Assembly (NCBI GenBank): GCA_014706385.1
Contig: JACGZH010000002.1
Location: forward strand, 310,001 to 374,000
Direction: 5' to 3'
DNA from: Phaffia rhodozyma
Lineage: Eukaryota; Basidiomycota; Tremellomycetes; Cystofilobasidiales; Mrakiaceae
DNA length: 64,000 nucleotides
Part shown: positions 11,889-24,000 of the stretch, piece by piece
Layout: every line of letters starts with the position of its first letter
How positions within the stretch are numbered: the first letter of the stretch is position 1
Program-made: the position numbers and the translations under genes
Notes under the pieces: generated by a model
Told to the model about the DNA's origin: nothing
The model's database searches: none
Seen by the model: only the letters and a program-made list of their open reading frames with translations

Positions 11889-12543
11889 TTCGGGGGGAGG
11901 TTTTTTTTTCCTACTCCCTCTCCTTGTTCCAGGTAAAACAAGTCTCCTTGCCGGCTCATATGGTCCTCAACATGTTCTCCCTAGATGTCCCACCCACCCT
12001 TCTTTTCTCTTTGAATTGAAATTCCTTATTTGTATACTTGCTGTAAATGCCCTGCCCGGTTTGTTTCTCACACGATACCAGCTCGAGGGATGATCATATA
12101 TATGTTCCATTTCAAATCGAGTTCCACTCGACCTGATGAATCTCAAAGGAAGTTCCTAAGTATTCATAAATTTCTTTTAGCTTTCTTCAGGATCGCCATT
12201 GAGGAGTCATTCATGATAATCATAAAGAATTGAACAAGACAAGGTGCATATGGAGAAGCGCGTTAGGTAGAAAAGGAAAGGGCAGAAGGGCGTCGAGGTC
12301 GTATATTTAGAAAGTGTTAACGAGTTTGCGTTTCTGTAACGGAAATGAAGGGTGAGAAACGAGAGTGTATGGAGAAGCAGAGCAAGCGGATTATGATACA
12401 ATATGCATAGGGAAGAAGAAAGAGGAAGTGAGAAATACATAGCAAGAAGAGGTTTGTGTCGTAAAAGCTCGTTTTTTATTCTATTTTATCTTGACGAGGA
12501 CAGCAAAGGTAAAGAGAGAGGAAGGAAACGGAAGAGATGAGTC
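11889..12543. other. Convergent intergenic region
   Basis: SWC4 and the next gene meet tail to tail here, so the region should hold the two 3' untranslated parts and terminators. It is AT-richer than its neighbours, with a T-run just after the SWC4 stop. I see no coding signal. Confidence 0.6.
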
Positions 12544-15500
12544 CTATGAATTTGCCACTGTTGTTACTGACTTGTCCTTCTCCCTGACCGCAGAATCCAC
12601 CCCGAGGCCTGCATGACTACTCAACGTCGTCAACACGTATTGGCCAGCTCTTAACGGAACAAGCACCGGCCAGCCAAATCCCCATTTGACAGATGTCCCG
12701 ACTATACTCGCTGCAGTTCCTAATAACGCCTTCCCTGATTCTAATCCAGATCCGAATCCGGATACTGGTTCTGTTCCGTCGTTCGAGGTTGAGGCATAGC
12801 CGATTGTCTGTACGGAATCCGGAGAATGTGATCGAGAACGAGACCCCTCCGAGGGGTCAACCGCTCCAGGAAAGAAGGATGGAATTGAGAAGGTGGGTTG
12901 TTGCGCGAAAGAAGCAAGCCTCGTAGGAAGCAACGAAACCGGGATTCTAATGAAAAATCGCTGAGAATTCAATAAGCTAGCAAATGGATTGGGAAGTTCG
13001 AACGTGTTGATCGAGTTTGTGGTGGCTGCTCTGGGAAGCTGGGGTCGCTGAGGGGTTGAAGATCTTGTGGGCGTGGTGAGGGCCCGAGATGGAAGGTTCG
13101 GCCTTGATGAGCTAGAGGATACATCGGCTGCTACAAAAGGTGTAGGAGAAGAAACCAAGGGCGTAGATGTAGCTTTGGGTGGAAGTGGTTGATCGGATAT
13201 GACTGCTGTGTTTGGTTCGAGAGGTTGAGGATGGGTCTTAGAAATAGAAGGGGTGGTCTCGGCCGACAGTTCATCAGAAAAATGTTTCGGCGGTTCGTCT
13301 TTAGTCTCTCCATTCACACTGAATTGGGTGTTCATCGAGGTTGGATGCGTGCTCGAGGGAAGAGTAGCGGAAGATATTTCGGCTTTCCGGTCTTGTTCTT
13401 TTCCAAGCGAAACCCCGGGATCGTCCTCTGCAGTGGAAGGCAGAGCTGAACCTGGCTGTTCTTCATGTTGAAGATCTTCACTGATATGGTGAGAAGGGAA
13501 TGCCTTGTTCAAAGGCTCCTTGGGAAGAGATTCGGAAGATTCAGATCTTGTCAGCTTGGTCTGAGCGCCGCTGTCTCTTACAAGAGAGTCCTGTCGGTGT
13601 TCTTTGCCTTGACAAGAAAATATGCGCCGTAGAAATCCATTGATGTATTGAAAGAGTGGTCAAAGTCAGACTTGAAACGAACCGGAAAAGACCAACAAAG
13701 AAAGGAAGATGAAGACACAAGAACACCTACCTTTGTCAACTAGGTTCCTATCGGCGCTCGCGATACGAGCTTCGTAAGAAGCCAACTCTCCAGTCTTGTC
13801 TTCGATCAGAACCCTCTTCGGGTCTAGCACTTGCTTTAGAGTCTGCTCTGCTATCGATGCAGAAGCACCTTCTTGAATGGCTCTATCCTCCCTCTCTAAA
13901 GATGGAGTCGTTGGCATGGACTCCTTGATGGTTGAAGGAGAAACATCGTCGATAGTGGTAGTAGAGGGGACGTCAGGAGGAAGTATGATAGCGCCTGGAG
14001 AGTCTGATGATGGATCGGACGAAAGCTTGAGTTTGGAGTCGACAGGACTGGTTTTGTGAGAAACCGTTTGTTGATCTGTTATATTCAAAGGAGAGGAAGC
14101 TTTACAGAAGTATTTATCGAGGGGGGACATCAGCATCACATGATATGGATAGCTGGACAGAAAGGAGAGAAAGGGGTAGCATGAGAAATTACATACGTTC
14201 TCCAAGATCATACATGCCTTCCTGGATCGCCTCTGGTGAGCTTTGAGGCGTTAGACTCGACGATATCTTGACTACTGGTGTTAAGTAAGTTGGAATATCT
14301 CTCTCTGCTTTTTCGATTTCTGCCTCTTTCGCTGGTTCATTCACCAGGCCTGCAGATTCAGATTTGTGGTCGTGTACAACATCATCGGCAGGTAGACCTG
14401 AGAAATTTTGATTATGCTCGTCTGAAAGATGAGTCGATGCCAATTCTGGGTCATGAGTTGGTGTGTTCAGAGAAACAGGGTTTTGGTCGAGATGTGAGTT
14501 ATCAGTAGGAATGCTTGACGAGGTTAACAGCCGGAGTGGCAGGTATTTTGGCAAGATCGGAGCTGTTCGTGTACCAGCGTCAAGGACAGTTTGAAAGAAG
14601 CCATGTTTGTGAGTTTTTATTCTGTCAATATTAAGATAGAACGTCAAAGATGTGAACTGACAATCAGGCACTTCTTGCTTCTCGATCTGAGAGTCTTCTG
14701 TGTTATTAGTAGGTTCGGCATCAAGAGGATTTTCGGATGAAGATGAGATCAGAGGCGATGGACAATCTGTCGTTTGTTCCAAGGTAGTGTGAAATCCTGT
14801 TGCGCAAAAAAAAAACCATAAAGTCGGTCGCAATCGACGAAAAAGAGGAATGCTGAGAAGAAGAGCATCAGAGAAGACTTACCCTCCTTCGCTTCCTCAG
14901 TCTTATCGTCTAATCTACTTGACTCGTGAGCGACCTCCTGTCTCGCCTCGTCCGTTTCAACTTGCTTTTGCGACGAACCATCGCCAAGCAAAGATTCGGA
15001 CTGAAGACCGACAGGTGTCCTCTCGCCCTCTTCTTTCTTCTGTGGTGAGTCTTGTGGAGCGTCATCTTCTCCCTGACTTCTCAAGTCAGATCTCGCGCCC
15101 TCGGTCAAAGGAGAAAGGACGTCAACAGGTTGGTCGTCACCTGACTTCTCATCTACTGGTTGCTCCACCTTGATATGTTTCACTTCCTCTTCTCGTCCAA
15201 GAAGGCTATGGTCATCGGAGGTGGTCGGAGCATCGTCAACAACAGGAGGGGATTTGGCGGATGATCCTGAGGAAGGCATCGGTTCAGACCGACTGTCATT
15301 TCGAGTGGACGAGAGGTCCGACTGGATGGACTCTGAAAGTCCGGAAGATTCCTTGGGTAATCTCATCGCGGAAACCAGTGTAGGTTCGTGCTCGTCGGAT
15401 ATAGGTTTGGTCGTCGTATTAGATACTTGGACCGATGATGCTGAGATTGATGAATCTGTGTACCCAACGAATGTACGTGGACATGTGTGGATTCAATATA

Positions 15501-17941
15501 GGCCTCTGATGATCGACTCCTTGCTTCGAGCTCAAAGCAAAATGAAGAATGAAGAAAAGAAAGCGAAACTACCGAAGAACAAGAAACGAATAGAAGAGAA
15601 CATACCTGGTGCCTTCGATGAGTCCTGATGACCGCCTCTAGCTTCGGGCATATAGTCGTTCTTCTCGTTCTCAACGTTTTTATGCCCCTCGACATTTTCA
15701 AATGTGCCACTCTGGCTTTCGTCCAGAGTCCTACCTGACATTGGTTGTCTCGATGAGAATCCCTTCAGGATCTCACGGATGTCTTCACTATTGATGTCCT
15801 CCCCGCTTTCACTCTCCTGATCGTTGTCCCCGTCACCGCCAACATCGCCGGCGGCGTTTGAGGATTCCTCGGATATGTATGATAATCTAGGTGATGAGAT
15901 CGCACTCGATCGTTCCGTTGTCGTAGGCGTGATCAGATGGTCATCGTCCTCGTCGATTCCTGCTCCCTCTTGAACTTCTTGAGCATGTTCCGCTCGTCCG
16001 GTTAGGGGAACATGTTCAGGATCGAGTCCAAGTCTGGGCAGGTTGGACGGAGCATCATCCCTGACATCTTCTCTGTCGTTAGAGCTGACGTTAGCATTGG
16101 CACCAGAGTTGAAGACTTCAGTCTCACGCAACCTCGCCTCGACAGATGGCGTTCTAGCTCTGTTCGCCGGTTCGTCAGATGTTAGGGCCTCATCAGGAAT
16201 GGCGCGCTCGAGTTGATGTTCTGGTGCAGCCTCCTCGGCCTCGATCTCTTCCGACCTTGCATCTACTGTTGAGACATCTTTCCCGGTAGATTCTGCCTTA
16301 GGGAGAGGTGAAGACTGAGGCATTACCCGGCCTAATTTGAGTGCTTCCATCAACTCATCCGTCAACGGGATGGGGATCTTGTCCGGCGTCACTGAGGATG
16401 GCGGAGACGAAGGAAGGGAAAAGATTCGAGCAGGTTCGCGCAGAGGAGGCCCCAAGGCTTCCTGTACACCTCTGCCCAAGATGCTATCTTCTCCAAACGC
16501 AACCGGTGAATGTTGAGAACGAGGAGATTCAGGCGTAAGAATCATCGAATCCACACCCGAGCTTCCTCCTGCCTGGCTCTTCATATCTGGCGAGTTCAGA
16601 CTCTCCGCTTTAGCGCTCAGAGAGACTTCTCTGGGTCTCATCATATCGCCTGTCAATCTCCGTCGTCTGGTAGCCGAAGGTGATCGACTAACTCTTCCTC
16701 CGCCTTCTACTTCCCGTTCTAGTACCCCTCCTAGGATACTCTCGGCTTGACTACTTGATCTCTTCAAATTCGAACTGGTTCGTTCCCCATTAGTTGAAGT
16801 AGTATGAGCAGACTTGTTTGATCGCTCTCGTTGAATCATCTGGAGGAGATCGAAAGCTGTTGAAGGGGACGAAGAAGGTGAGACAGCGGTAGCAGATGAG
16901 GTCGACGGCTGGACGACCTCTGGAGGTGGCGGTGTTGAGAATGGATCCTCCAATAAGAACGAAGGCGCTTGAGATGCTCGAGAAAGCGATCGAGAAGAAG
17001 AAGAGCTAGCGATCGGGGTTTTTGCCTGGAGTACTTGCGGTAGATGTTGTTGGTTATCAGGGGTAGCCATATGGGAAGTGCTTGCGCGAGCTCGAACGGG
17101 AGAGGTCAACGTGTCTATCTGAGGAGGAAGTGAAGGGTTTGAAGAGACTCTGATCCTTCGAGGGATCCTGGAAGGAGATGAGGCGGCCGAAGAGAACGTG
17201 GAGGTATTTGCGGTCATAGGTGCGGGTGAGACGACTCGACGGGAGGAAGGTGAAGGGATCCCTGTGTAAGTCGATCTGGGTAGGCTTGGGTTTGGAGATT
17301 GTCCAGGCGGTGTGACCGACCTAGACAATTGTGGAGGGAGCGCCTCAGGGGTCAGAGGTGTCCGATGCGTTCTTTGAGACTGGTGTGACGAACGATGGAG
17401 GGATCTGCACAGAGAGAGAGAGCGAACGCAATTGTGAGCAAGATTAGGAAGGGAGATTTGTGGACGGGTCCAGGATCAGACCCTATCCACGAAAGAGACT
17501 CGCTTACTTTGCTTCTTTCTTGCTTCTTAAGGAGCCGAAGCTCATTGATTTACTCAGGCTCATCCTTGAGCCACTGGACGGAGAATCAGGCGAAATCCCT
17601 TCGGGGGCGGAATGATCACTCTTGTTCTTGTCAGAATTTCGGCCATTCCCTGAGCTGCCTGAGAAGATTTTGCTGAGACTGATCCGCCTGTTCTTTCGCT
17701 CGCTCGAAGAAGATCCGGCGGAAGGAGAGATAGGTGGACCATCCGCATGGCCGACAGTTGACGGCGAGACCGAGGCACTGGATGCTGACCGTTTAAGCTT
17801 GTTCAGAGACGATGTGGACGACGTTCGGATCCGGTTGGTGAACGATGCTGTACGCTCTCTGATCGACGGTGACCGTTGAGGAGAGTTGACTGTTTGATCG
17901 TCTGATAATCCTGGGACATCGGCGGCCGAGGGAAAAGACAT
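12544..17941 (-). CDS. Large Ser/Pro-rich, mostly disordered protein, not recognised
   Basis: Best model: 17941-17508, 17404-15606, 15455-14883, 14796-14662, 14562-14197, 14075-13731 and 13607-12544, giving 1571 residues. The junction 14662/14562 removes 99 bases that are in frame and open, so a 1604-residue reading is equally possible. The N-terminal 140 residues are Ser/Arg-rich with phosphosite-like stretches (SIRERTASFTNRIRTSSTSS, NRRISLSKIFSG). The middle is Ser/Pro/Glu/Asp-rich. The C-terminus is the only part that looks folded or membrane-associated: FFIRIPVSLLPTRLASFAQ, then ALLGTAASIVGTSVKWGFGW and PVLVPLRAGQYVLTTL. I know no family for it. The start is the first in-frame ATG; frame continues open upstream without another ATG. 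That it is one gene is inferred from the consistent phase across all junctions. Confidence 0.6.
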
Positions 17942-19189
17942 TTCTGGGGAAGAAGGCTCCACTACCGGTTCAAGGATGATGATCTTTGGCGAAACAAATC
18001 CACAGCGACTGAGCCTGGCTTGGATGAGATGAACGAAGAAGACGACCCAGACGATTGAACAATTGATGGGCAAAGGGAAGATGACCCGTCCAGGAATTCA
18101 ACGATGACGACGATGATCCGTCGAGAGACGATGTGAAGATTGACTACAAATTTCTCTATTCGGCTCGTCTAATCAAATCGCGTTTGTCCCAATAGGATTT
18201 GTATGAGGAATCACAACGCTGAGGACACATCCCTTTCTTGTTTGTTCTGAGTGTTGTCTTCACAAACAGAAATCATGCCAGTGTATAGTCTTGGAAGGGT
18301 ATGTCTGTTTGTGAGTATCATCTGCTCTCGACCAAGACTGTGCCTGAATTATAGACGATACGTATAGAGAAAGGCTGGTTCGGCAGAAATACATTGTATA
18401 TGTTTCTACTCTGTCTCTTTTCTGCGACTAGATACCAGGATGGTCTACGAAACGGACCACATGAGAATCTTAGGGAAATTATCGAGATCTACCTACTCAA
18501 CCGTATCCTTCTTTGAAAAATGTTCAGCATAGTGTGTTTGGTACACAAGACGAAAGGCTGTTTTAAAACGTTTGACCTGATACTTCAAGGAACCCTAACG
18601 TAGAGAGTGAGACCATGAAGACTGAACCAGAGGTTTGACATTGAGAGATGTTTCAATCCAGAGGGACAACTTCCTTTGAAGCATCATCTTCAGTCACACA
18701 ACCAGCTTTTCGATGCTTAATCATGTCTATATCCTACCATAATTGCCCTCCGCCAGGTGTTTCTTTTCCCTCAACTCAAACTCCTCTGTGTTTTGGATGC
18801 AACGTTTGCACTCCAATGCGACCTGAGCTCGACGCGTACTGCACAGGATGGTGCGACTACTTCTTCGTATATCATCTGGAGGAACCGCAAGGAATCCACA
18901 CATTCATATCATGATCATCAGCCAAAGCTCAATCCACCCAAACTTAGTCACCGGAATATAGACCTTGGCAGAGACGTATAGAGAAAGAGACAAGGGCATT
19001 GTAATCTAATCTAATCGGTCACCATGTATGACACGTGATACAATCGGAGTTCCAATTTGCAGCGCGTCACACGTAACGAGCGGTCACGTTGAACAGCTTT
19101 CGCAGTGCCGGAAAAGTTTTGTGTTGAACTTTGGCTCGACTTTCTTTTCTCTTCTTTTCCACTTTCAAGTCACCTTTCATCAAGCAAAA
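17942..19189. promoter_or_regulatory. Divergent promoter region of the Ser-rich gene and RPS4
   Basis: About 1.25 kb without a believable gene. On the RPS4 side there is a CACGTG palindrome at 19032-19037 and two further CACGT/ACGTAA cores near 19068-19090, followed by a pyrimidine-rich tract at about 19138-19170 just before the start codon. Clustered CACGT cores suggest a bHLH-type activator, which is an inference. Confidence 0.5.
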
Positions 19190-20420
19190 ATGGTGAGCAT
19201 CGTCCTGAGCATCGTGCTTCTGTGTCATTTAGAGAGGCAGACGTCTGATATCGTTCTTTTATCTGTAGGCTCGAGGACCTAAGAAACATCGTTAGTATCC
19301 GATCATCAAAGAGAGGAGTCCACCCCTCTTTCCGCAGCCAGTCGGCTCTCTTGTGCTTTTTTCTCCCTTGCGTCTGTTCTATCAAGAGAGAGCAAGAGAA
19401 TGAAAGCTATAAGAGAGTCGGCTTTGAGTACACCTGTTTGTACCGGCATCAGTCGGATTGGTAGTGAGAGTGTTTAGACTCTTTTCTGACGACTTCCACT
19501 CTATATCAATGCAGTCAAGCGACTTGCGGCTCCTTCCAGCTGGCTTTTGGACAAGCTCTCTGGAACTTATGTAAGTTAATGTTTTTTTATTGTCGTGTGA
19601 CTGAACTCCTAAGGCTGATTGAATTCTCTTCCTCTCCTCCAGGCCCCCCGACCTTCCCCCGGTCCCCACAAGCTCCGAGAGTGTCTCCCCATGTCCATCT
19701 TCCTCCGAAACAGGCTTAAGCTTGCTCTTACCGGACGAGAGGTCACTGCTATTGTCAAGCAGCGATTGATCAAGGTTGACGGAAAGGTAAGCTTTCTATC
19801 AGCCGTCTTTTACCTAGTCGCAGCCTTGTATTAAATGTTTTCTTTCCTGAACGTCATAGGTCCGAACCGACGACACCTACCCCCTCGGATTCATGGATGT
19901 TGTCACCATCGAGAAGTCCGGAGAGCACTTCCGAATCTTGTACGACATCAAGGGACGATTCACCATCCACCGAATCTCCCAGGAGGAGGCTGGTTACAAG
20001 CTCCTCAAGGTCCGAAAGGTTCAGCTCGGACCCAAGGGTGTTCCCTTCGTCGTCACCCACGACGGACGAACCATCCGATACCCCGACCCTGCCATCAAGG
20101 TCAACGACACCATCAAGTTCGACTTTGAGCAGAACAAGATCGTCGACCACGTCAAGTTTGAGGCCGGAAACGTCGTCATGGTCACCGGTGGACACAACAA
20201 CGGTCGAACCGGTGTCATCGTTTCCAAGCAGAAGCACGAGGGTGGTTTCGACATCGTTCACGTCAAGGACATCCTTGACCGAACTTTCTCCACCCGATTG
20301 TCCAACATCTTCGTCATCGGATCTGGTTCCAAGCCCGCCGTCTCCCTCCCCAAGGGTAAGGGTACCAAGCTCACCATCTCTGAGGAGCGAGACCAGCGAC
20401 GAAAGGCCAAGGCCGAGTAA
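19190..20420 (+). CDS. RPS4: 40S ribosomal protein S4 (eS4)
   Basis: Five exons (19190-19192, 19269-19290, 19515-19570, 19643-19786, 19860-20420) give 261 residues, the length of the yeast protein. The first coding exon is only the ATG; the second encodes ARGPKKH and one further base. Family blocks include [20 protein letters not shown], then [20 protein letters not shown], a KOW-type [15 protein letters not shown], and the [16 protein letters not shown] region. The protein belongs to the 40S body. Twenty of its 21 arginines are CGA and one is AGG. The ATG has A at -3. Introns at the very 5' end of the coding region are typical of fungal ribosomal protein genes. Confidence 0.98.
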
Positions 20421-21029
20421 ATCATTTGATTCATATCCAATGCACTTTACTTTTTGACCAAAAAAAAACACAAATTTCGTACACGAGTAAACAAAACGAG
20501 TAACAACGACACAATAAATTTTCATCTTGAAAAGCAGAATCAAAGCAAAACAAATCGAGAACGTTCAATCAGTAGGCCTTATGGATGATGAGAAAAGAAC
20601 CTGGTCCAACACAACAAAATACCCCTATCAAAGGCTGTAGAACTCCGTCCATTGTATATTTTTTTCAGCAGCTGGAGAAATCGGAAGTTTCAAGTATCGA
20701 TGTTTCTGGGGTGTTAGGGTTAAAATGTTCGAAATACTTCTAGTTCAGGGAATACACTCTTAGATGGTTTTATAGTGTCACCACACTTGACGTGGTACAT
20801 ATCGATGGTAAACTTTTTGCGACCCAGATGTATATAAGAAGGAGAAGAAAAAAAAGCAGATGACATGCTATATGATTCTAAACAGAATAAGAAATAAAAA
20901 TAAAGTTCCACTAGATTTTACAGATTGCAATGACAGAGAAATGCCCAAAGACCGTCGCTGTGAATCCCAAAAGAGGAGAAGAAAAGGAAAGAGAAGCAAG
21001 AAGACGAAAGGGAAAACAAATTAGGTTGA
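20421..21029. other. Convergent intergenic region
   Basis: RPS4 and the RING-PH-vWA gene meet tail to tail. An AATAAA on the plus strand at 20513-20518 could serve RPS4 polyadenylation. Several A- and T-runs are present; no coding signal. Confidence 0.55.
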
Positions 21030-24000
21030 TCAATCAACAGTCGACCGATTGCTGGAACTGCTTTGTTGGACAAGCTCGAGAGCTGTCTCTGCTGTAAAGT
21101 ATAGACGCTCAGTCTCCGTTCGTGGAGTCCACGCTTTCTGAGACCGAAGAATCATCGCCTGTGATCGGACAAGAAACATATCGGTTTCGGGATAAGTGCG
21201 AGCAAGAGAGAAAGAAGGAGAGGGAGTTGGACAGAAGCGTAGAGCACACACCTGTTGGGCACCCAAGTTGCGCTGATCTCGATCGAACAACGAGACAGAT
21301 TCTTCGACTAAACCTTCCAGCATCGAATCCACATCCATCAAGATCGCTCTCAGTACCACTAAACATTCTCTGGCCAAGCCGTCTCTTCTCTCCTTCTTCG
21401 CGCTCAAGTATTCGCCTCTTGAGATGTTGTCGATCTGATCGATCAACCCTTCGGCTACAGACCGGATGATCATCCGAGTCTCTTGCATCAACCGTTGGGC
21501 TCGTTTGTAGTTTCGTCTACTGACAAAGAGGAGAGCTCGATCGATCGTGTCGGACGCCATCAGTTCCATCCGACGACGGCTGATGATCGGTTCAGAGAGT
21601 GGAGAGTGATGCGTTTCAGTGGATGGGAGTAGCGTTATAAGGAGAAGTAGCGGATGGGCTAGTCTTGAACAAGCTTTTGAGCAATATGGACTAAGCACGA
21701 AAGGAGGATACAGAAAGAAGATAATGATATTATCAGCATTTCTTTGCGTCGCTCGGAGACTCTATCCCAATACTTTTCAAGAAAAGAAACAAAAAAAAAT
21801 ACTCACTCGTAGAACGAGCAGTCGAGCTCTAGAACCGGAACTTCGTCAATCATCGCACTTGACGTATACGCCGAGCTGCTCAACCTACTCGCGCCCTTCC
21901 CTCCAATCGAACCTGACGACTTTGGTCTTCCCCTCTCATCCTTCCCACCTCCGTGTTCAAAACTATCGTCCAGTTCGAGTTCGACCAAAAATTCTCTTCG
22001 TTCCCCATGACACAGTTCTCGAAGTTCGATATCGACGTGTTTCCCATCAGGCGGGATATGTGAATCAACACCGAAGACTTTGCGGACGCTGAAATCATTC
22101 TCAGCCGTCGAGATGTGAAGCTTCATTCGCGTTAAAGCGATACTCATCAGACCGCCAATGACACCGGCCAAGGAGATCTGAAGGTCGTACCTGTCAAACG
22201 GATGGAAGCAATCGTAAGTCGTTTTGCAACTCAGCATGAGGCAAAACTAGCTACGTGAAAGATTTCTCTATTGAGCCTCACCAATCGTCAACAAAGATGT
22301 ACGTTCCGTGTGTATGGTTCGATATTAATTGAAGAGGAGAAGGATCATGGGATTTTCCATACCCAATCGAATGGATAGGCACACTATCATGGGAGACGAC
22401 GCGATAAAAAAAAAGGTTCGTCAACCAAAGAAAGAGAATGACCACGTTGATGAAGAAGATAGAGAAAAAGAATGCAAATGTGCTTACTCGGCAGCTTCCG
22501 CTCTGGCAAGAACTAGATCCATTTGACTTCGGTTGACACTATCGACTGAGTCACAGACCAGCGCGATACCCGTCAACGGGTTCTTTGTCTTTCGCTGCAT
22601 TACCACGTCCAAAGCTATCAGGACCGGAAAGGTAGGATCAACACGTCAGCGTTTGTTCGTGAACATTCAGAAAACAACAACAACATTTCGCAACACCGAG
22701 AGAAGAAGAAAGATAGCATAGAACTTACCGACGTTGACGGCTGAGACGACATCCGACTTTTCTTCCCTATGTAAAGGAACCAAGAACGGATCTGCCTCCT
22801 TGCTTTCCTCTCCCAACCTATCCAACATTTGGCTCAATCGTCTCCTGCCCGGCCCGTCCCTACCGACCGCCAAGAAGGGAGTTCTCCTGATAACGCCTTG
22901 AGGTCCATTCTCGTATGTGACGAGTGCAAGCCGATCCTTAGATCCAATCTTGTCCATCACAAACGCGAGAGACGATCTGATGATCCTTGTCCGGAGAGCG
23001 GTGGATGCGTTGGCGATCGAAGGGGATGTCAGGGAGACGATGAGGAGGATATCAATCGGGGTATGTGTCTTTGGGTTCGAATGGTATATACTTAATCCGG
23101 AAACAGACATCGGACGAACGGACGATGTTACTGATAGAAAGTTCGAACCATTTGAAGACGATGTGGATAACGTAGGAGAGTGCCGATGGGTGGTTGACAA
23201 GCTCGACAGGTTGGTGAATTTAGAAACCGAGCCAGACCTAGAGTCGTTCCGACTGAGATTTGAAAGAGAGTGTGTGTCGGGTTTCTTTTTAGACTCCGGG
23301 TTCGGTCCGGAAGTGAAAGTTCCGTCTTGATAGATCGTAGGAATCAGATGAGTGATCCGATCCCACCAAGTTCTTCTAGTTTCCTGATTGGGAAACATGA
23401 GGACCAGGTCGGAGAGCCTTCTGTTGTCCTCCACTACAATCGTCATCGAGGTGTCCGAGCCGGATGGGCCAAGACCTACCGGTCTACTCAATCGAACACC
23501 TCTCATTCGACGCACAAGGATTTTTTGACGAAGCCTGTACGTTCCTGCGCTACCTACTTCGTCCAAAGACCCTGCTCCTGCTCCTCCTCTTCCGAAGGAA
23601 GGAACGGTAGGCATCCGTTTGAAGAGCGAACTCGCCTTGACTTTCAGAAATGTCGATTCTGAAGGACTGGGCTCTTGGACCAACAAGAGAGCTTCTTTGA
23701 ATAGGTAGAGCAAGTATCCTTTTTCTTTGACCCCACTACCGCTGCCACTAGACGAAGCTAGGGAAGGTAGGTTGGATCGAACGACAGCTCGATTACAGGC
23801 GAGTAGAGTCGACAGGTTATCTATCAAACCAACCTGTCCATCCATCGAAACCAATTTTCTCCGGAGAAACTCTGGGGATGGGTAATTCGTGTCTGTTGTT
23901 ATTTGACCGGATGAAGAGAGAGACATGGGCGCGAAGGAAGAGACGTGGGAGGATGAACTGGGTGAGCGGGCCAGAGTCGATTCGGACGAGTTCCTTCCCG

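Noticed and set aside
19291..19514. Intron-hosted snoRNA in RPS4
   Set aside because: Ribosomal protein introns often hold snoRNAs, but I could not find a convincing C box and D box pair with a terminal stem.
19854..20543. 229-codon open frame on the minus strand over RPS4
   Set aside because: It is antisense to a confirmed ribosomal protein exon; the openness comes from the strong codon bias, and the translation is low-complexity Leu/Ser/Asp.
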